The translations under genes were made by a program, and so were the position numbers. From positions 868,001 to 932,000 of the forward strand of contig NZ_FQVA01000001.1 in NCBI RefSeq assembly GCF_900129095.1: DNA of 64,000 nucleotides, written 5' to 3'. Every line of letters starts with the position of its first letter. The first letter of the stretch is position 1. The notes under the pieces were generated by a model. That model saw nothing but the letters and a program-made list of their open reading frames with translations. It had not been told where the DNA came from and made no database searches. Origin of the DNA: Microbulbifer donghaiensis (lineage in GTDB: Bacteria; Pseudomonadota; Gammaproteobacteria; Pseudomonadales; Cellvibrionaceae). Shown here one piece after another: positions 45,520 to 55,861 of the stretch.

Positions 45520-46707
45520 CTAAAGTGCGCCCAGCACCCGCTGTGCCAGCTGTCGCGCATCGCGATCCGCAGTTTCGACTGCATCCAGTCCGGTCAGTTC
45601 AATCGCTTGCGCGCTATTCATGACCCGTTCGATGACTGCCGCAATACTAGTAAACGCCAGCCGCCCCTGTAAGAAGGCCTCCACCGCCACTTCGTTGGCG
45701 GCATTCAACACTGTCGGCGCACTGCCGCCGGCATCCATCGCCTCCCGGGCCAGGCGCAGACAGGGAAAGCGCTGCATATCCGGCGCCTCGAAGTCCAACC
45801 GCCCCTGGGCGATCAGGTCCAGCGCCGCCACACCGCTGTCGATACGCTCCGGGAAGGCCAGCGCGTGTGCGATCGGCGTGCGCATGTCCGGATTGCCCAT
45901 CTGCGCCAGCAGCGAGCCGTCCTGGTACTGCACCATTGAGTGCACAATGCTCTGCGGATGCACCACCACGTCAATCTGCTCCGGCCGAGCATTGAACAGC
46001 AGGCAGGCCTCTATAAATTCCAGCCCCTTGTTCATCATGGTGGCGGAATCCACCGAAATCTTGCGCCCCATCGACCAGTTTGGGTGGGCGCAGGCCTCAT
46101 CGGGAGTGACCCGGTGCAATTCACCAACCACACGAGTGCGGAAAGGACCGCCGGATCCGGTCAGCAGGATTTTCTCCACCCCGGCACTCTCGAGATCCTT
46201 AAAGGGCTGCGGCAGGCACTGGAAAATCGCGTTGTGCTCGCTGTCGATGGGCAACAATTGCGCACCACTACCTGCCAGAGCGCGCAGGAAAACCGGGCCA
46301 GCCATCACCAGCGCTTCCTTGTTGGCGAGCAATACCTTTTTGCCCGCCTCCACGGCAGCCAGCGTCGGGCGCAACCCAGCAGCGCCGACGATTGCGGCCA
46401 TCACCGTATCCACCTGTGCGTCAGATGCCACCCGGCAGAGCCCGTCGACGCCCCAGAGAACCTCAGTGGGTAAATCTTCGCCGGCGAGCAGTTCCTGCAA
46501 CTCTGCAGCCCCCTGCTCGCTCGCCACCACGGCATAGCGCGGCGCGAAGCGGCGGCACTGCTGGGCCAGCTCGGCGATGCGCTCGCGCGCGGTCAGAGCA
46601 AAAATGGAATAGCGCTGCGGATGTCGCGCCAGCACATCCAGGGTGCTGACGCCAATGGATCCGGTAGAACCGAGAACGGTGACGGATTGCTGTTGCGTGG
46701 ATTGCAT
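45520..46707 (-). CDS. dxr: 1-deoxy-D-xylulose 5-phosphate reductoisomerase
   Basis: A 395-residue NADPH enzyme of the MEP isoprenoid pathway. The NADPH loop is [20 protein letters not shown], and metal and substrate binding residues are in [15 protein letters not shown] and the [15 protein letters not shown] block. Lies between cdsA and rseP. Confidence 0.97.
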   Translation of the reverse strand: MQSTQQQSVTVLGSTGSIGVSTLDVLARHPQRYSIFALTARERIAELAQQCRRFAPRYAVVASEQGAAELQELLAGEDLPTEVLWGVDGLCRVASDAQVDTVMAAIVGAAGLRPTLAAVEAGKKVLLANKEALVMAGPVFLRALAGSGAQLLPIDSEHNAIFQCLPQPFKDLESAGVEKILLTGSGGPFRTRVVGELHRVTPDEACAHPNWSMGRKISVDSATMMNKGLEFIEACLLFNARPEQIDVVVHPQSIVHSMVQYQDGSLLAQMGNPDMRTPIAHALAFPERIDSGVAALDLIAQGRLDFEAPDMQRFPCLRLAREAMDAGGSAPTVLNAANEVAVEAFLQGRLAFTSIAAVIERVMNSAQAIELTGLDAVETADRDARQLAQRVLGAL

Positions 46708-46780
46708 AGGCTCGTGTTACACCTTTCGGGCCTTTGTCTCGGTCGACCCTCTGTTACGGGTATTGCTCGATAGTCGATTC

Positions 46781-47626
46781 TTACAGGTACTTCGGCAGCT
46801 CGCTCGCTAGCGCGGCCATGGTAAATACCGGCAGCGCCGCGGAAAGGCTGTCCAGGCGATCCAGGATGCCGCCGTGCCCCGGCAGAATCTGGCTGCTGTC
46901 CTTGATGCCGCGGTGGCGCTTGAACATGCTCTCCACCAGATCGCCGATAACCGATGCCAGTGCGGTGACCAGGATACCGAAGGAGAACAGCAGGGTGTTC
47001 TTGAGCGGCAAGCCGAGCAGCATGGATACGCCCAGTGCCAGAATCAGGCAGGCCACGAGCCCGCCGAAGAAGCCCTCCCAGGACTTGCCCGGACTCACTT
47101 CACGCGCCAGCTTGTGCTTGCCGAACCTGCGACCGACGAAATAAGCACCGACATCGGCCGCCACCACTACGGCGACCACGAACAATACCAGCCAGGCACC
47201 GTGCTCCTGGCCGCGCAGTATCACCATCGACAGCCAGGCCGGGACCAGCACCACCAGGCCGATCAACCCCCGCGCCCAGCGGTTGCCCCACAGCATGGCG
47301 CTGGCCGGATAGCTCTGCACCCACAGGAATGCCAGCGCCCACCAGCCACAGGCCACCGCCAGAATCTGGCGCGCGCGGTCGGTATCCGGAGCGGCGAAAT
47401 CCATTGCGAAGACGTATTGCGCAGTGCCTATCAGCGCTGCGCCGAGAGCAGCCAGAAATACGAAGCGCAGGGCGCGGTTGAGATTGGACAGATTCGCCCA
47501 CTCCCAGCCGCCGAGCAGAATGACCGCTACGGTGACCAGGGAGAACCATTGGATCGGAAGCAGAAATAGAGCCCCGAGAAACAGAGCCACCAATACCAGC
47601 GCAGTAATTATTCTTTGTTTTAGCAC
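46781..47626 (-). CDS. cdsA: Phosphatidate cytidylyltransferase
   Basis: A 281-residue membrane enzyme making CDP-diacylglycerol. The CdsA signature appears near the C-terminus as SVIGDLVESMFKRHRGIKDSSQILPGHGGILDRLDSL. Eight membrane segments are visible. The 141-nt gap to uppS upstream is longer than usual; I see no gene or clear terminator in it. Confidence 0.95.
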   Translation of the reverse strand: MLKQRIITALVLVALFLGALFLLPIQWFSLVTVAVILLGGWEWANLSNLNRALRFVFLAALGAALIGTAQYVFAMDFAAPDTDRARQILAVACGWWALAFLWVQSYPASAMLWGNRWARGLIGLVVLVPAWLSMVILRGQEHGAWLVLFVVAVVVAADVGAYFVGRRFGKHKLAREVSPGKSWEGFFGGLVACLILALGVSMLLGLPLKNTLLFSFGILVTALASVIGDLVESMFKRHRGIKDSSQILPGHGGILDRLDSLSAALPVFTMAALASELPKYL

Positions 47627-47767
47627 CGTAAAACCCTTTTTATCTGACTCTTGCGCCCCGTCCGGCCTCTTTGGGGGCGGATCTAGGGTACAAGATATTG
47701 TTGTCCCCGAAAATTTTTCCGTTGCCGCACGCCGATGACTGGCTGCGCGACCGGTAGTGCACAGGCG

Positions 47768-48520
47768 TCAGGCCTGCGCCGCGATTCCGTCGCCACTGCG
47801 GCCGCCGAAACGGCGATCCCTGTCGCGATAGGCCGCTATCGCTGCGTCGAGCGCAGCCTCGTCAAAATCGGGCCAGAGCGTATCCGTAAAATAGAACTCG
47901 CTGTAGGCCGCCTGCCACAGGATAAAGTTGCTGATGCGCTGCTCTCCGCTGGAGCGAATCAGCAGGTCAACCGGCGGCAGATCCGCCAGCTGAACGTATT
48001 CACCGAGCGCCTGCTCGTCGATGGACTCCGGCGAGCGCTTGCCGGCGGCAACCTCTTCGGCCAGCAGCCGCGCCGCCTGAGCGATATCCCACTGGCCGCC
48101 GTAATCGGCCGCGATGACCAGATCGCCGTGCTCGCCACCCCGGGTTATGTCTTCCGCCTCGGCAATTGCCCGCTGCAGGCGCGGAGAAAAGCGATCGCGC
48201 CTCCCGACAACCCGCAGGCGCACGCCCTCTTCCCGCATACGCCGGGCCTCTTTGCGCAGATAGGAGTGGAACAGGCTCATCAACAGCTCCACCTCCTTGG
48301 GCGGACGCTGCCAGTTTTCACTGGAAAAGGCGAACAGAGTGAGCGCCTCGACACCGCGGTCCCTGCAAGCTGAAAGCAGGTCGCGAATGCGCTCGACGCC
48401 GGCCTTGTGGCCGGCGGAGGGGGGCAAGCCGCGGCGGGCTGCCCAGCGCCCATTGCCATCCATAATGATGGCAATATGGCGCGGACCGGAAGCGCTCAAT
48501 TGGGTACCACCGGCACTCAT
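47768..48520 (-). CDS. uppS: Undecaprenyl diphosphate synthase
   Basis: A 250-residue cis-prenyltransferase making the C55 lipid carrier for peptidoglycan. The catalytic N-terminal motif is HIAIIMDGNGRWAARRG, and RSSGEQRISNFILWQAAYSEFYF and TDTLWPDFDEAAL complete the family. The start shares one base with the frr stop (TAATG). Confidence 0.97.
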   Translation of the reverse strand: MSAGGTQLSASGPRHIAIIMDGNGRWAARRGLPPSAGHKAGVERIRDLLSACRDRGVEALTLFAFSSENWQRPPKEVELLMSLFHSYLRKEARRMREEGVRLRVVGRRDRFSPRLQRAIAEAEDITRGGEHGDLVIAADYGGQWDIAQAARLLAEEVAAGKRSPESIDEQALGEYVQLADLPPVDLLIRSSGEQRISNFILWQAAYSEFYFTDTLWPDFDEAALDAAIAAYRDRDRRFGGRSGDGIAAQA

Positions 48521-49077
48521 TAGATTTCCATCAGATCTTTTTCTTTGGCCGCCAGCGCCTTGTCGACTTCGCCAACAAACTGGTCGGTGATCTTCTGGAC
48601 TTCGTCACCCGCGCGGCGATCGTCGTCTTCGGAAATTTCCTTATCCTTTAACAACGCCTTCACTTCTGCCAGCGCATCGCGACGGATATTGCGGATGGAT
48701 ACGCGCGCGGTTTCCGCCTCGCTCTTGGCCTGACGGATAAAGTTCTTGCGGGTTTCCTCCGTCAGCATTGGCATCGGGATGCGGATTACCGACCCGGCGG
48801 TACTCGGGTTCAGGCCCAGATCGGACTTCATGATGGCTTTTTCAATGTCCGGCACCAGGTTCTTTTCCCACGGTGTCACGGACAGGGTTCGCGCATCCTC
48901 TACCGTGATGTTTGCCACCTGCGACAGCGGTGTGTCGGAACCGTAGTAGGACACGTAGACACCATCGAGAATGCTCGGGTGGGCGCGGCCGGTACGGATC
49001 TTATTGAAGTTACTTGCCAGCGCATCGAGGGCCTTGCCCATGCGTGTTTTAGCGTCTTTCTTGATATCTTCGATCAC
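48520..49077 (-). CDS. frr: Ribosome recycling factor
   Basis: A 185-residue tRNA-like protein that, with EF-G, splits ribosomes after termination. Motifs are [44 protein letters not shown] and [15 protein letters not shown]. It starts at GTG 49077 and overlaps the pyrH stop by four bases (GTGA). Confidence 0.97.
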   Translation of the reverse strand: MIEDIKKDAKTRMGKALDALASNFNKIRTGRAHPSILDGVYVSYYGSDTPLSQVANITVEDARTLSVTPWEKNLVPDIEKAIMKSDLGLNPSTAGSVIRIPMPMLTEETRKNFIRQAKSEAETARVSIRNIRRDALAEVKALLKDKEISEDDDRRAGDEVQKITDQFVGEVDKALAAKEKDLMEI

Positions 49078-49811
49078 TGCTTCACTTCCTCTTCAATTAG
49101 CGTGCCCTCTTCGCCACCCACAACGATATTGAGCAGCGCGCCGGCCTTATCCATGCGGAATACCCGCACGGGCATATTGTGTTCGCGGCACAGGCAGATT
49201 GCGGTTAGATCCATTACCCCGAGTTTCTTGTCCAGGACTTCGTCGTAGGTCAGCTGGTCGTAGCGGGTCGCCGTCGGGTCCAGCACCGGATCCGCGGAGT
49301 AGACACCATCCACCTTGGTGGCCTTCAGCACCAGCTCTGCGTCAATCTCGATCCCGCGCAGACAGGCGGCGGAATCGGTGGTAAAGAAGGGGTTGCCGGT
49401 GCCCGCAGCAAAAATCAGCACCTCACCCCGCTCCAGGTGGCGAATGGCAGCGCGGCGGTCGTAGTGGTCGACGATACCGCTCATCTGGATCGAGGACATA
49501 ACCCGGGAGGAGATATTCGATCGCTCCAACGCATCGCGCAGGGCCAGGGCGTTCATTACCGTGGCGAGCATGCCCATATGGTCACCAGTGACGCGGTCCA
49601 GGCCCGCGGCATTCAGCGCAGCGCCACGAAAGAGGTTGCCGCCGCCAACGACCAGGCCGACCTGCACACCGATGCCCACCAACTGACCTATCTCCAGCGC
49701 CATTTTATCCAGCACTTTGGGGCTGATTCCAAAGCCCTGGTCGCCCATCAGCTCCTCGCCGCTGAGCTTTAACAGGATTCGCTTGTACTTACGGTCTTTG
49801 ACACCGGGCAT
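49074..49811 (-). CDS. pyrH: Uridylate kinase
   Basis: A 245-residue amino-acid-kinase-fold enzyme converting UMP to [23 protein letters not shown] is the N-terminal phosphate-binding block, [10 protein letters not shown] the nucleotide loop and [19 protein letters not shown] the substrate site. Coupled to frr. Confidence 0.97.
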   Translation of the reverse strand: MPGVKDRKYKRILLKLSGEELMGDQGFGISPKVLDKMALEIGQLVGIGVQVGLVVGGGNLFRGAALNAAGLDRVTGDHMGMLATVMNALALRDALERSNISSRVMSSIQMSGIVDHYDRRAAIRHLERGEVLIFAAGTGNPFFTTDSAACLRGIEIDAELVLKATKVDGVYSADPVLDPTATRYDQLTYDEVLDKKLGVMDLTAICLCREHNMPVRVFRMDKAGALLNIVVGGEEGTLIEEEVKQ

Positions 49812-49978
49812 CTATGGGTCCTCTCAGGTGTGCGCCTCTGGGGCAAGCAGATGTTGCCGCCGAACATTACAACAATTTCGGTCATTTACACAGAGGGGTG
49901 CCCCAGTGCAGCCCTTGCAGAGCCCACCGGAAGCACCCCACTGCGAACGGGCGCCCGAAGACACCCATTTATAGGCGA

Positions 49979-50842
49979 TTAAGAAGAGGACTTAACCTGT
50001 GCGGCCACTTCCGCAGCGAAATCCACCTCTTCTTTCTCGATACCTTCGCCCACTTCAAAGCGAACAAAGGAAACCACGTCGGCACCACCGTCCTTGACCA
50101 GCTTGCCAATAGTCACATCCGGGTTCTTGACGAACGGCTGCTCAACCAGGCTGTTTTCCTTCAGGAACTTATTGATACGGCCGCCCATCATCTTCTCAAC
50201 GATCTCGGCAGGCTTGCCTTCCATATCCGGCTGCGCCTTGATGATCTCCTTCTCCTTCTCCAGCACGTCTGCCGGCATATCTTCCGGCTTGTTCACCTGC
50301 GGGTTAACCGCGGTAACGTGCATGGCCACGTCTTTGGCCATTTCCACTTCGCCAGCGCTCAGGGCAACCAGCGCAGCGATGCGGTTGTTGGAGTGTACGT
50401 AGGCACCAACTACCGGCGCCTCCACCAGCTGTACGCGACGCACGCCGATGTTCTCGCCGATTTTCTGTACCAGCGCCTCGCGAGCGGACTCAAGCTCACC
50501 TTCCATCAGGGCGGCAACGTCCTGCTGGCGATCGGCGAAAGCCTTGTCCACCACTTTGGCGACAAAAGCCTGGAAGTTGTCGTCGCGCGCTACGAAGTCG
50601 GTCTCGGAGTTGACTTCAACCAGCACACCGTAGCTACCGTCTTCGGCAACTTTGGCGGCCACAACGCCGTCGGCGGCAGTGCGGCCGGCTTTCTTGGCCG
50701 CTTTCAGGCCAGAGGCTTTGCGCAGGTCTTCGATCGCTTTTTCGATATCGCCGTCCGCCTCGGTCAGTGCCTTTTTGCACTCCATCATCGGCAGGCCGGT
50801 ACGCTCGCGCAGTTCTTTTACCATAGACGCGGTAATCGCCAT
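49979..50842 (-). CDS. tsf: Translation elongation factor Ts
   Basis: A 287-residue nucleotide exchange factor for EF-Tu. The N-terminal [32 protein letters not shown] and the core [13 protein letters not shown] signatures are present. Separated from rpsB by a hairpin at 50877-50907 and from pyrH by 167 nt without a gene. Confidence 0.97.
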   Translation of the reverse strand: MAITASMVKELRERTGLPMMECKKALTEADGDIEKAIEDLRKASGLKAAKKAGRTAADGVVAAKVAEDGSYGVLVEVNSETDFVARDDNFQAFVAKVVDKAFADRQQDVAALMEGELESAREALVQKIGENIGVRRVQLVEAPVVGAYVHSNNRIAALVALSAGEVEMAKDVAMHVTAVNPQVNKPEDMPADVLEKEKEIIKAQPDMEGKPAEIVEKMMGGRINKFLKENSLVEQPFVKNPDVTIGKLVKDGGADVVSFVRFEVGEGIEKEEVDFAAEVAAQVKSSS

Positions 50843-50876
50843 GATTCAATCCTCGGATTCTGTCACTTAAAAATTA

Positions 50877-50907
50877 GAAAAAAGGGGCCGATTGTGGGGC
50901 CCCTTTT
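50877..50907 (-). terminator. Hairpin with T-run between rpsB and tsf
   Basis: On the minus strand GGGGCC pairs with GGCCCC (50898-50903 with 50884-50889), followed by six or more T. It is a classical intrinsic terminator, likely partial, setting the ratio of rpsB to tsf expression. Confidence 0.8.
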
Positions 50908-50955
50908 CGAGTTCGCAGTGTAACGACTCTGTGTTACACCACTGCGCCCTGCAAC

Positions 50956-51702
50956 TTACTCTGCAGCGGCTTCGTCGTCGCTCGCTTCGACGTACTCGTT
51001 CTTGGCCGCACTACCGCCAGCCTCAGCGGCACCGGCAACTACGGCATCCGCTACAGCGGTGGTGTACAGCTTGATCGCACGGATTGCGTCGTCGTTACCG
51101 GGAATCACGTAGTCAACGCCAACGGGATCGCTGTTGGTATCAACCACACCGATTACCGGAATACCCAGCTTGTTGGCTTCCTGGATCGCAATGCGCTCGT
51201 GCTCTACGTCGATCACGAACAGTGCGTCGGGCAGACCGCCCATATCCTTGATACCACCGATAGAGCGCTCCAGCTTCTCCATAGTACGAGTGCGCATCAG
51301 CGCCTCTTTCTTGGTCAGCTTTTCAAAGGTACCGTCCTGAGACTGAGTCTCCAGGTCACGGAAGCGCTTGATGGACGCGCGGATGGTCTTGTAGTTGGTG
51401 AGCATACCGCCCAGCCAGCGGTTGCTGACGTAAGGCTGGCCACAGCGCTCGGCCTGCTCCTGGATGGATTTCTGTGCGGCGCGCTTGGTGCCAACAAACA
51501 GAATCTTCTTCTTCTGAGCGGCCATCCCCTTGATCACCTGCAGGGCTTCGTTGAAAGCCGGTACAGTGTGCTCCAGGTTGATGATGTGAATCTTGTTGCG
51601 GGCGCCAAAGATGAATTGACCCATCTTCGGGTTCCAGTAGCGGGTCTGGTGACCAAAGTGGACACCAGCCTGCAGCATATCGCGCATGCTGACTTGCGGC
51701 AT
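50956..51702 (-). CDS. rpsB: 30S ribosomal protein S2
   Basis: A 248-residue protein with the S2 signatures [23 protein letters not shown] and [29 protein letters not shown]. The start at 51702 has GAGG about eight bases upstream; the open frame to 51768 runs into the leader. The C-terminal tail is acidic ([13 protein letters not shown]). First gene of the run to rnhB. Confidence 0.97.
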   Translation of the reverse strand: MPQVSMRDMLQAGVHFGHQTRYWNPKMGQFIFGARNKIHIINLEHTVPAFNEALQVIKGMAAQKKKILFVGTKRAAQKSIQEQAERCGQPYVSNRWLGGMLTNYKTIRASIKRFRDLETQSQDGTFEKLTKKEALMRTRTMEKLERSIGGIKDMGGLPDALFVIDVEHERIAIQEANKLGIPVIGVVDTNSDPVGVDYVIPGNDDAIRAIKLYTTAVADAVVAGAAEAGGSAAKNEYVEASDDEAAAE

Positions 51703-51840
51703 AAGTAAAACCTCAATTTTACGGGTTAGTCCTCCACACATCCCATGTATCAACCCCCTGGGGGGCACCCAGACACATGTGCCGATGCGTGTGCGGCATT
51801 AGTTACACTCCGGGAGTAGCCCGAAGCGGCGCGCTTTATA
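51703..51840 (-). promoter_or_regulatory. rpsB 5' leader, probable S2 autoregulatory element
   Basis: The 5' region contains stem-forming GCACACGCATCGGCACATGTGTC and, close to the gene, a GTGGAGGACTAACCC stretch like the conserved leader in front of rpsB in other gammaproteobacteria, where S2 represses rpsB-tsf. A CCCCCCAGGGGGT palindrome lies between. The assignment rests on my memory of the consensus and on position. Confidence 0.5.
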
Positions 51841-52038
51841 CCATAATCAGCCCCGCGCTGGAAGAGTACATCCCACGTGCTCGGGGAGATTGTGACGCCC
51901 CTGTTGCGTCGCCATGAATTCCCGCAACAACGACACTCCCGGCCCGGCGCCGCGAATTATGCTCCCGGACAAGCAATCCGCTACAATAGCGCGCCTTCGC
52001 GGGGCCGCCCGCCTCCAAGCAACAAACTAGGGACACGC

Positions 52039-52809
52039 ATGACCTCAGCCATAAAGACACCGGAACAGATCGCCAAGATGCGCATCGCAGGCCGCCTGGC
52101 CGCGGAAGTACTGGAAATGATAGGCGAATATGTGGTTCCCGGCGTCAGCACCGAGGAGCTGGACCGGCGCTGCCACGACCACATAGTCAATGTGCAGAAA
52201 GCCATTCCCGCCTGTCTCGGCTACCGCGGCTTCCCCAAATCCATCTGCACGTCGGTCAACGAGGTGGTGTGCCACGGCATCCCGTCCGAGAGCAAGGTGC
52301 TGAAGAAAGGCGACATCATCAATATCGACGTCACCGTGATCAAGGACGGCTGGTTCGGCGACACCAGCAAGATGTACTTCGTCGGCGAGTCGACACCCCA
52401 CGCCGAGCGCCTGGTGCGGGTGACCCAGGAGTGCCTGTACAAGGCCATCGAGATTGTGCGCCCCGGCACCACCCTCGGCGATATCGGCCACGTGATCCAG
52501 CAGCACGCAGAGAAGAACTACTACACGGTGGTCCGCGACTTCTGCGGCCACGGCATCGGCGACGTCTTCCACGAGGATCCGCAGGTGCTGCACTACGGCA
52601 AGCCCGGCACCGGCGAAGTGCTCAAGGAGGGCATGACCTTTACCATCGAGCCGATGATCAACGCCGGCAAGGCCGCCACCCGCGTGCTCGGCGACGGCTG
52701 GACCGCGATCACCAAGGACCGCCGCCTGTCCGCGCAGTGGGAGCACACCATGGCTGTGACCAGCAATGGCGTGGAAGTGCTGACGGCGCGTGCTGAAGAG
52801 AATTTTTGA
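52039..52809 (+). CDS. map: Methionine aminopeptidase, type I
   Basis: A 256-residue metalloenzyme removing N-terminal methionine. Metal ligands are Asp in INIDVTVIKDG, Asp in GWFGDTSKMYF, His in CGHGIGDVFHEDP, Glu in FTIEPMINAG and Glu in QWEHTMAVT. The start at 52039 is preferred over 51877, which lies in the rpsB promoter region. Divergent from rpsB, the conserved arrangement. Confidence 0.97.
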   Translation: MTSAIKTPEQIAKMRIAGRLAAEVLEMIGEYVVPGVSTEELDRRCHDHIVNVQKAIPACLGYRGFPKSICTSVNEVVCHGIPSESKVLKKGDIINIDVTVIKDGWFGDTSKMYFVGESTPHAERLVRVTQECLYKAIEIVRPGTTLGDIGHVIQQHAEKNYYTVVRDFCGHGIGDVFHEDPQVLHYGKPGTGEVLKEGMTFTIEPMINAGKAATRVLGDGWTAITKDRRLSAQWEHTMAVTSNGVEVLTARAEENF

Positions 52810-52846
52810 GATTGGCCCCGGGACTCTAACAGAATATCGACGTCTG

Positions 52847-53037
52847 ATGCGAAGGTCCTGATTCCGGGGGCTGTTCGCCAGACCGCTGACTCGGGCCATC
52901 CTTGGCCCTCGCCCTTCGGGCGCCTGCGGCGTCCAAAACGGCACTCCTGCCGTTTTGTCACGGCCATGGATGGCCGTGGAGAGCGTACAGGGAAGTATTC
53001 ACAGCGTGTCTGGCGAACAGCCACCGGAAGCGGGGCC
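52847..53037 (-). repeat. Long-arm palindromic repeat, copy 3
   Basis: Arms 52854-52883 and 53008-53037 pair at 26 of 30 positions. Both arms changed together from the GCGGGAC end of other copies to GCCAGAC. The tail GATGCGAAGG precedes the left arm. The inner part is longer, with an AAAACGGCA/TGCCGTTTT hairpin and a CACGGCCAT/ATGGCCGTG palindrome. The bulge next to the right arm (about 52980-53007) keeps the conserved TACAGGGA...TTCACAGCGT. It fills the gap between map and glnD; no gene is seen there. Confidence 0.88.
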
Positions 53038-53109
53038 GCCACGGCTTGGCTTACAGGCACCCTCACCTCGGGCTAACTTACAGGCACCACTACTCCTAAC
53101 GGATACAAA

Positions 53110-55830
53110 ATGCAGCCGGCCAATATCCCCTATTTCCAACGCCCCCTGTTCTTCTTCGACCAGGCCCGCTTCCGCAAAGCGCTGGCGGAGGGCGCCAAGC
53201 CGGCACTGGAGATTTTCAAGGACGCCGCTGGTGGCGCCGAGCAGAAGATGACCGAGCGCTTCCGCGAGGGCGAGGATGTCCGCACCCTGGTGCACGAGCG
53301 CGCCCTGTTCGTCGACTGCCTGTTGCACTACGCGTGGCACCAGTATGACTGGCCCGAGGGTATCAGCCTGCTGGCCGTGGGCGGCTATGGCCGCGGCGAA
53401 CTGCACCCCCACTCGGATATCGACCTGCTGATCCTCACCGACGGCACTTCGGCCCCGGACACCGTCGACAACATCGAGCGCCTGGTAGCCTTTCTCTGGG
53501 ACCTGGGCCTGGATATCGGCCATTCGGTGCGCTCCACCGAACTCTGCCTGGAGCTGGCGGCCGAGGACATTACCGTTGCCACCAACCTGATGGAGTCCCG
53601 CACCGTCGTCGGGGACGACGAACTGCGCGAGCGCCTTGCGGAGCGGATGACGCCGGACAAGCTGTGGCCGGCGGAGGAGTTTTTCACCGCCAAATACGCC
53701 GAGCAGCGCGAGCGCCACAACAAGCAGCAAGCCGCCGAGTACATCCTCGAACCGAACATTAAAAACGCGCCCGGCGGACTGCGCGATATCCAGACCATCG
53801 GCTGGGTGGCCAAGCGTTACTTTCAGGTACGCACACTCAAGCAGTTGCAGGGCAAGGGCTTCTTTACCGAAGAGGAGTTTGCCATCCTGCAGTCCGGCGA
53901 GGATTTTCTCTGGCGTGTGCGCTACGGCCTGCACCTGCTGGCGGGTCGCGCCGAAGAGCGGCTGTTGTTCGACTACCAGCGCGAACTGGCGAAACAGTTC
54001 GGCTATGTAGACAGCGGCACACAGCTCGCCGTCGAACAGTTCATGCACAACTACTACCGCATCGTCATGGCTCTGCGCGAGCTGAACGACGTGCTGCTGC
54101 AGTTCCTCGACGAGGCCATCCTGCAGCGCGGCACCAGCCAGACGGTGACGCCGATCAACGAGCGCTTCCAGTTGCGCGACAACACCATCGAAGTCACCCA
54201 GACCCGCGTCTTCACCGAACGGCCGTCAGCGCTGCTGGAGATCTTCGTGCTGATGGCGGAAAACCCGGAGATCGAGGGGGGCCGCGCCTCCACCATCCGC
54301 CTGATCCGCGAACACCGCCACCTGATCGACGACCGCTTCCGCGCAGACCCGATCAACGCGGAGCTGTTTATGCAGCTGCTGCGCTCGCGCCGCGGCCTCT
54401 CCACCCAGCTGTCGCGCATGACCCGCTACGGCATTCTGGGACGCTACCTGCCGGAGTTCGGCCGCGTCACCGGACAGATGCAGCACGACCTGTTCCACAT
54501 CTACACCGTCGACGCGCACACCCTGCAGGTAGTGCGCAATATGCGCAGCTTCCGCGGCCCCGAGGCCTGGCAGAAATTTCCGATCGCCGCGGAGATACTC
54601 TCCCGCATGCGCAAGCCGGAACTGCTGTATATCGCCGGCCTCTACCACGATATCGCCAAAGGCCGTGGCGGCGACCACTCCAAGCTCGGCGTTGTCGACG
54701 CCGACGCTTTCTGCCGCCGCCACCACCTGTCCGGGCGCGACCGGCGCCTGGTGTGCTGGCTGGTGGAAAAGCACCTGCTGATGAGCCAGGTATCGCAGAA
54801 ACAGGACATTACCGATCCCGAGGTGGTCCACGACTTCGCCCGCGAAGTGGGCGATCGCGAACACCTCGATTACCTCTACGCCCTCACGGTGGCCGACATC
54901 AACGCCACCAACCCCGAGCTGTGGAACAGCTGGCGCGCCAGCCTGATGCGCCAGCTCTACCAGTCCACTCAGCGGGCCCTGCGCCGCGGACTGGAAAATC
55001 CCATCGACCGCGAAGAGATTATCGAGGAAACCCGCAGCCAGGCGCGCAATATGCTGCGCGCCATGGGGCTGCCCATGTCTTCGGTGGAAAATATCTGGGC
55101 GCAGATGGGCGAGGACTACTTCGTGCGCGAGAGCGCCGACAATATCACCTGGCACACCGCCGCGATTCACCAGCTGCACTGCGCCAGCGACAAGGGCGAG
55201 CAGAACGACACCCTGGTGTTGACGCGCAACTCCGGGCCCGGAGAGCACGACGGCGCCACCGAGGTGTTCGTCTACACACCGGACCGCGCCAACGTCTTTG
55301 CCGCGGTGGTCACCGGCCTGGACATGCTCAACCTGAACATCCACGACGCGCGCCTGTACAGCTCCGCCTCCGGTTACACGCTGGATACCTTTTACGTACT
55401 GGACGAGTCGGGCCAGCCGCTGCTGGACGAACCGCACCGGCTGGAACAGATTCGCAACACACTGCAGCGGGAACTGGCGCTGGTCGAGGACTACTCGAAG
55501 ATCATCCAGCGGCGCACGCCGCGGCGCCTAAAAATGTTCGAATTGGAGACCCGCGCTCACCTGGCCACCGAGCCCGGCGATCAATACAGCACGCTGGAGA
55601 TCACCAGCGCGGACAGGCCCGGCCTGCTGGCGCGCATCGCGCGCATCTTTATCGCCCACGACCTGCGCCTGTACAACGCCAAGATCTCCACCCTCGGCGA
55701 ACGGGTCGAGGATATCTTCCACATCACCGATGCCGCCGGGCGACCGCTACTCGATGAGGCCGCCAATCGCGAACTGGAAGAAGCCATCTGTCGCGAGCTC
55801 GACGCCCACCAGGTAAAACAGCAGCGATAG
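53110..55830 (+). CDS. glnD: Bifunctional uridylyltransferase/uridylyl-removing enzyme GlnD
   Basis: A 906-residue nitrogen sensor that modifies PII. The nucleotidyltransferase motif GGYGRGELHPHSDIDLL is at residues 91-107, the HD phosphohydrolase motif is LYHDIAKGRGGDHSKLG, and two ACT domains lie at the C-terminus (about 710-790 and 820-895; the second has EITSADRPGLLARIARIF). All four domains are intact. Sits between map and dapC as in Pseudomonas. Confidence 0.97.
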   Translation: MQPANIPYFQRPLFFFDQARFRKALAEGAKPALEIFKDAAGGAEQKMTERFREGEDVRTLVHERALFVDCLLHYAWHQYDWPEGISLLAVGGYGRGELHPHSDIDLLILTDGTSAPDTVDNIERLVAFLWDLGLDIGHSVRSTELCLELAAEDITVATNLMESRTVVGDDELRERLAERMTPDKLWPAEEFFTAKYAEQRERHNKQQAAEYILEPNIKNAPGGLRDIQTIGWVAKRYFQVRTLKQLQGKGFFTEEEFAILQSGEDFLWRVRYGLHLLAGRAEERLLFDYQRELAKQFGYVDSGTQLAVEQFMHNYYRIVMALRELNDVLLQFLDEAILQRGTSQTVTPINERFQLRDNTIEVTQTRVFTERPSALLEIFVLMAENPEIEGGRASTIRLIREHRHLIDDRFRADPINAELFMQLLRSRRGLSTQLSRMTRYGILGRYLPEFGRVTGQMQHDLFHIYTVDAHTLQVVRNMRSFRGPEAWQKFPIAAEILSRMRKPELLYIAGLYHDIAKGRGGDHSKLGVVDADAFCRRHHLSGRDRRLVCWLVEKHLLMSQVSQKQDITDPEVVHDFAREVGDREHLDYLYALTVADINATNPELWNSWRASLMRQLYQSTQRALRRGLENPIDREEIIEETRSQARNMLRAMGLPMSSVENIWAQMGEDYFVRESADNITWHTAAIHQLHCASDKGEQNDTLVLTRNSGPGEHDGATEVFVYTPDRANVFAAVVTGLDMLNLNIHDARLYSSASGYTLDTFYVLDESGQPLLDEPHRLEQIRNTLQRELALVEDYSKIIQRRTPRRLKMFELETRAHLATEPGDQYSTLEITSADRPGLLARIARIFIAHDLRLYNAKISTLGERVEDIFHITDAAGRPLLDEAANRELEEAICRELDAHQVKQQR

Positions 55831-55861
55831 CCAGTCGCACAGCCAACTAGAAAAAAAGCCT

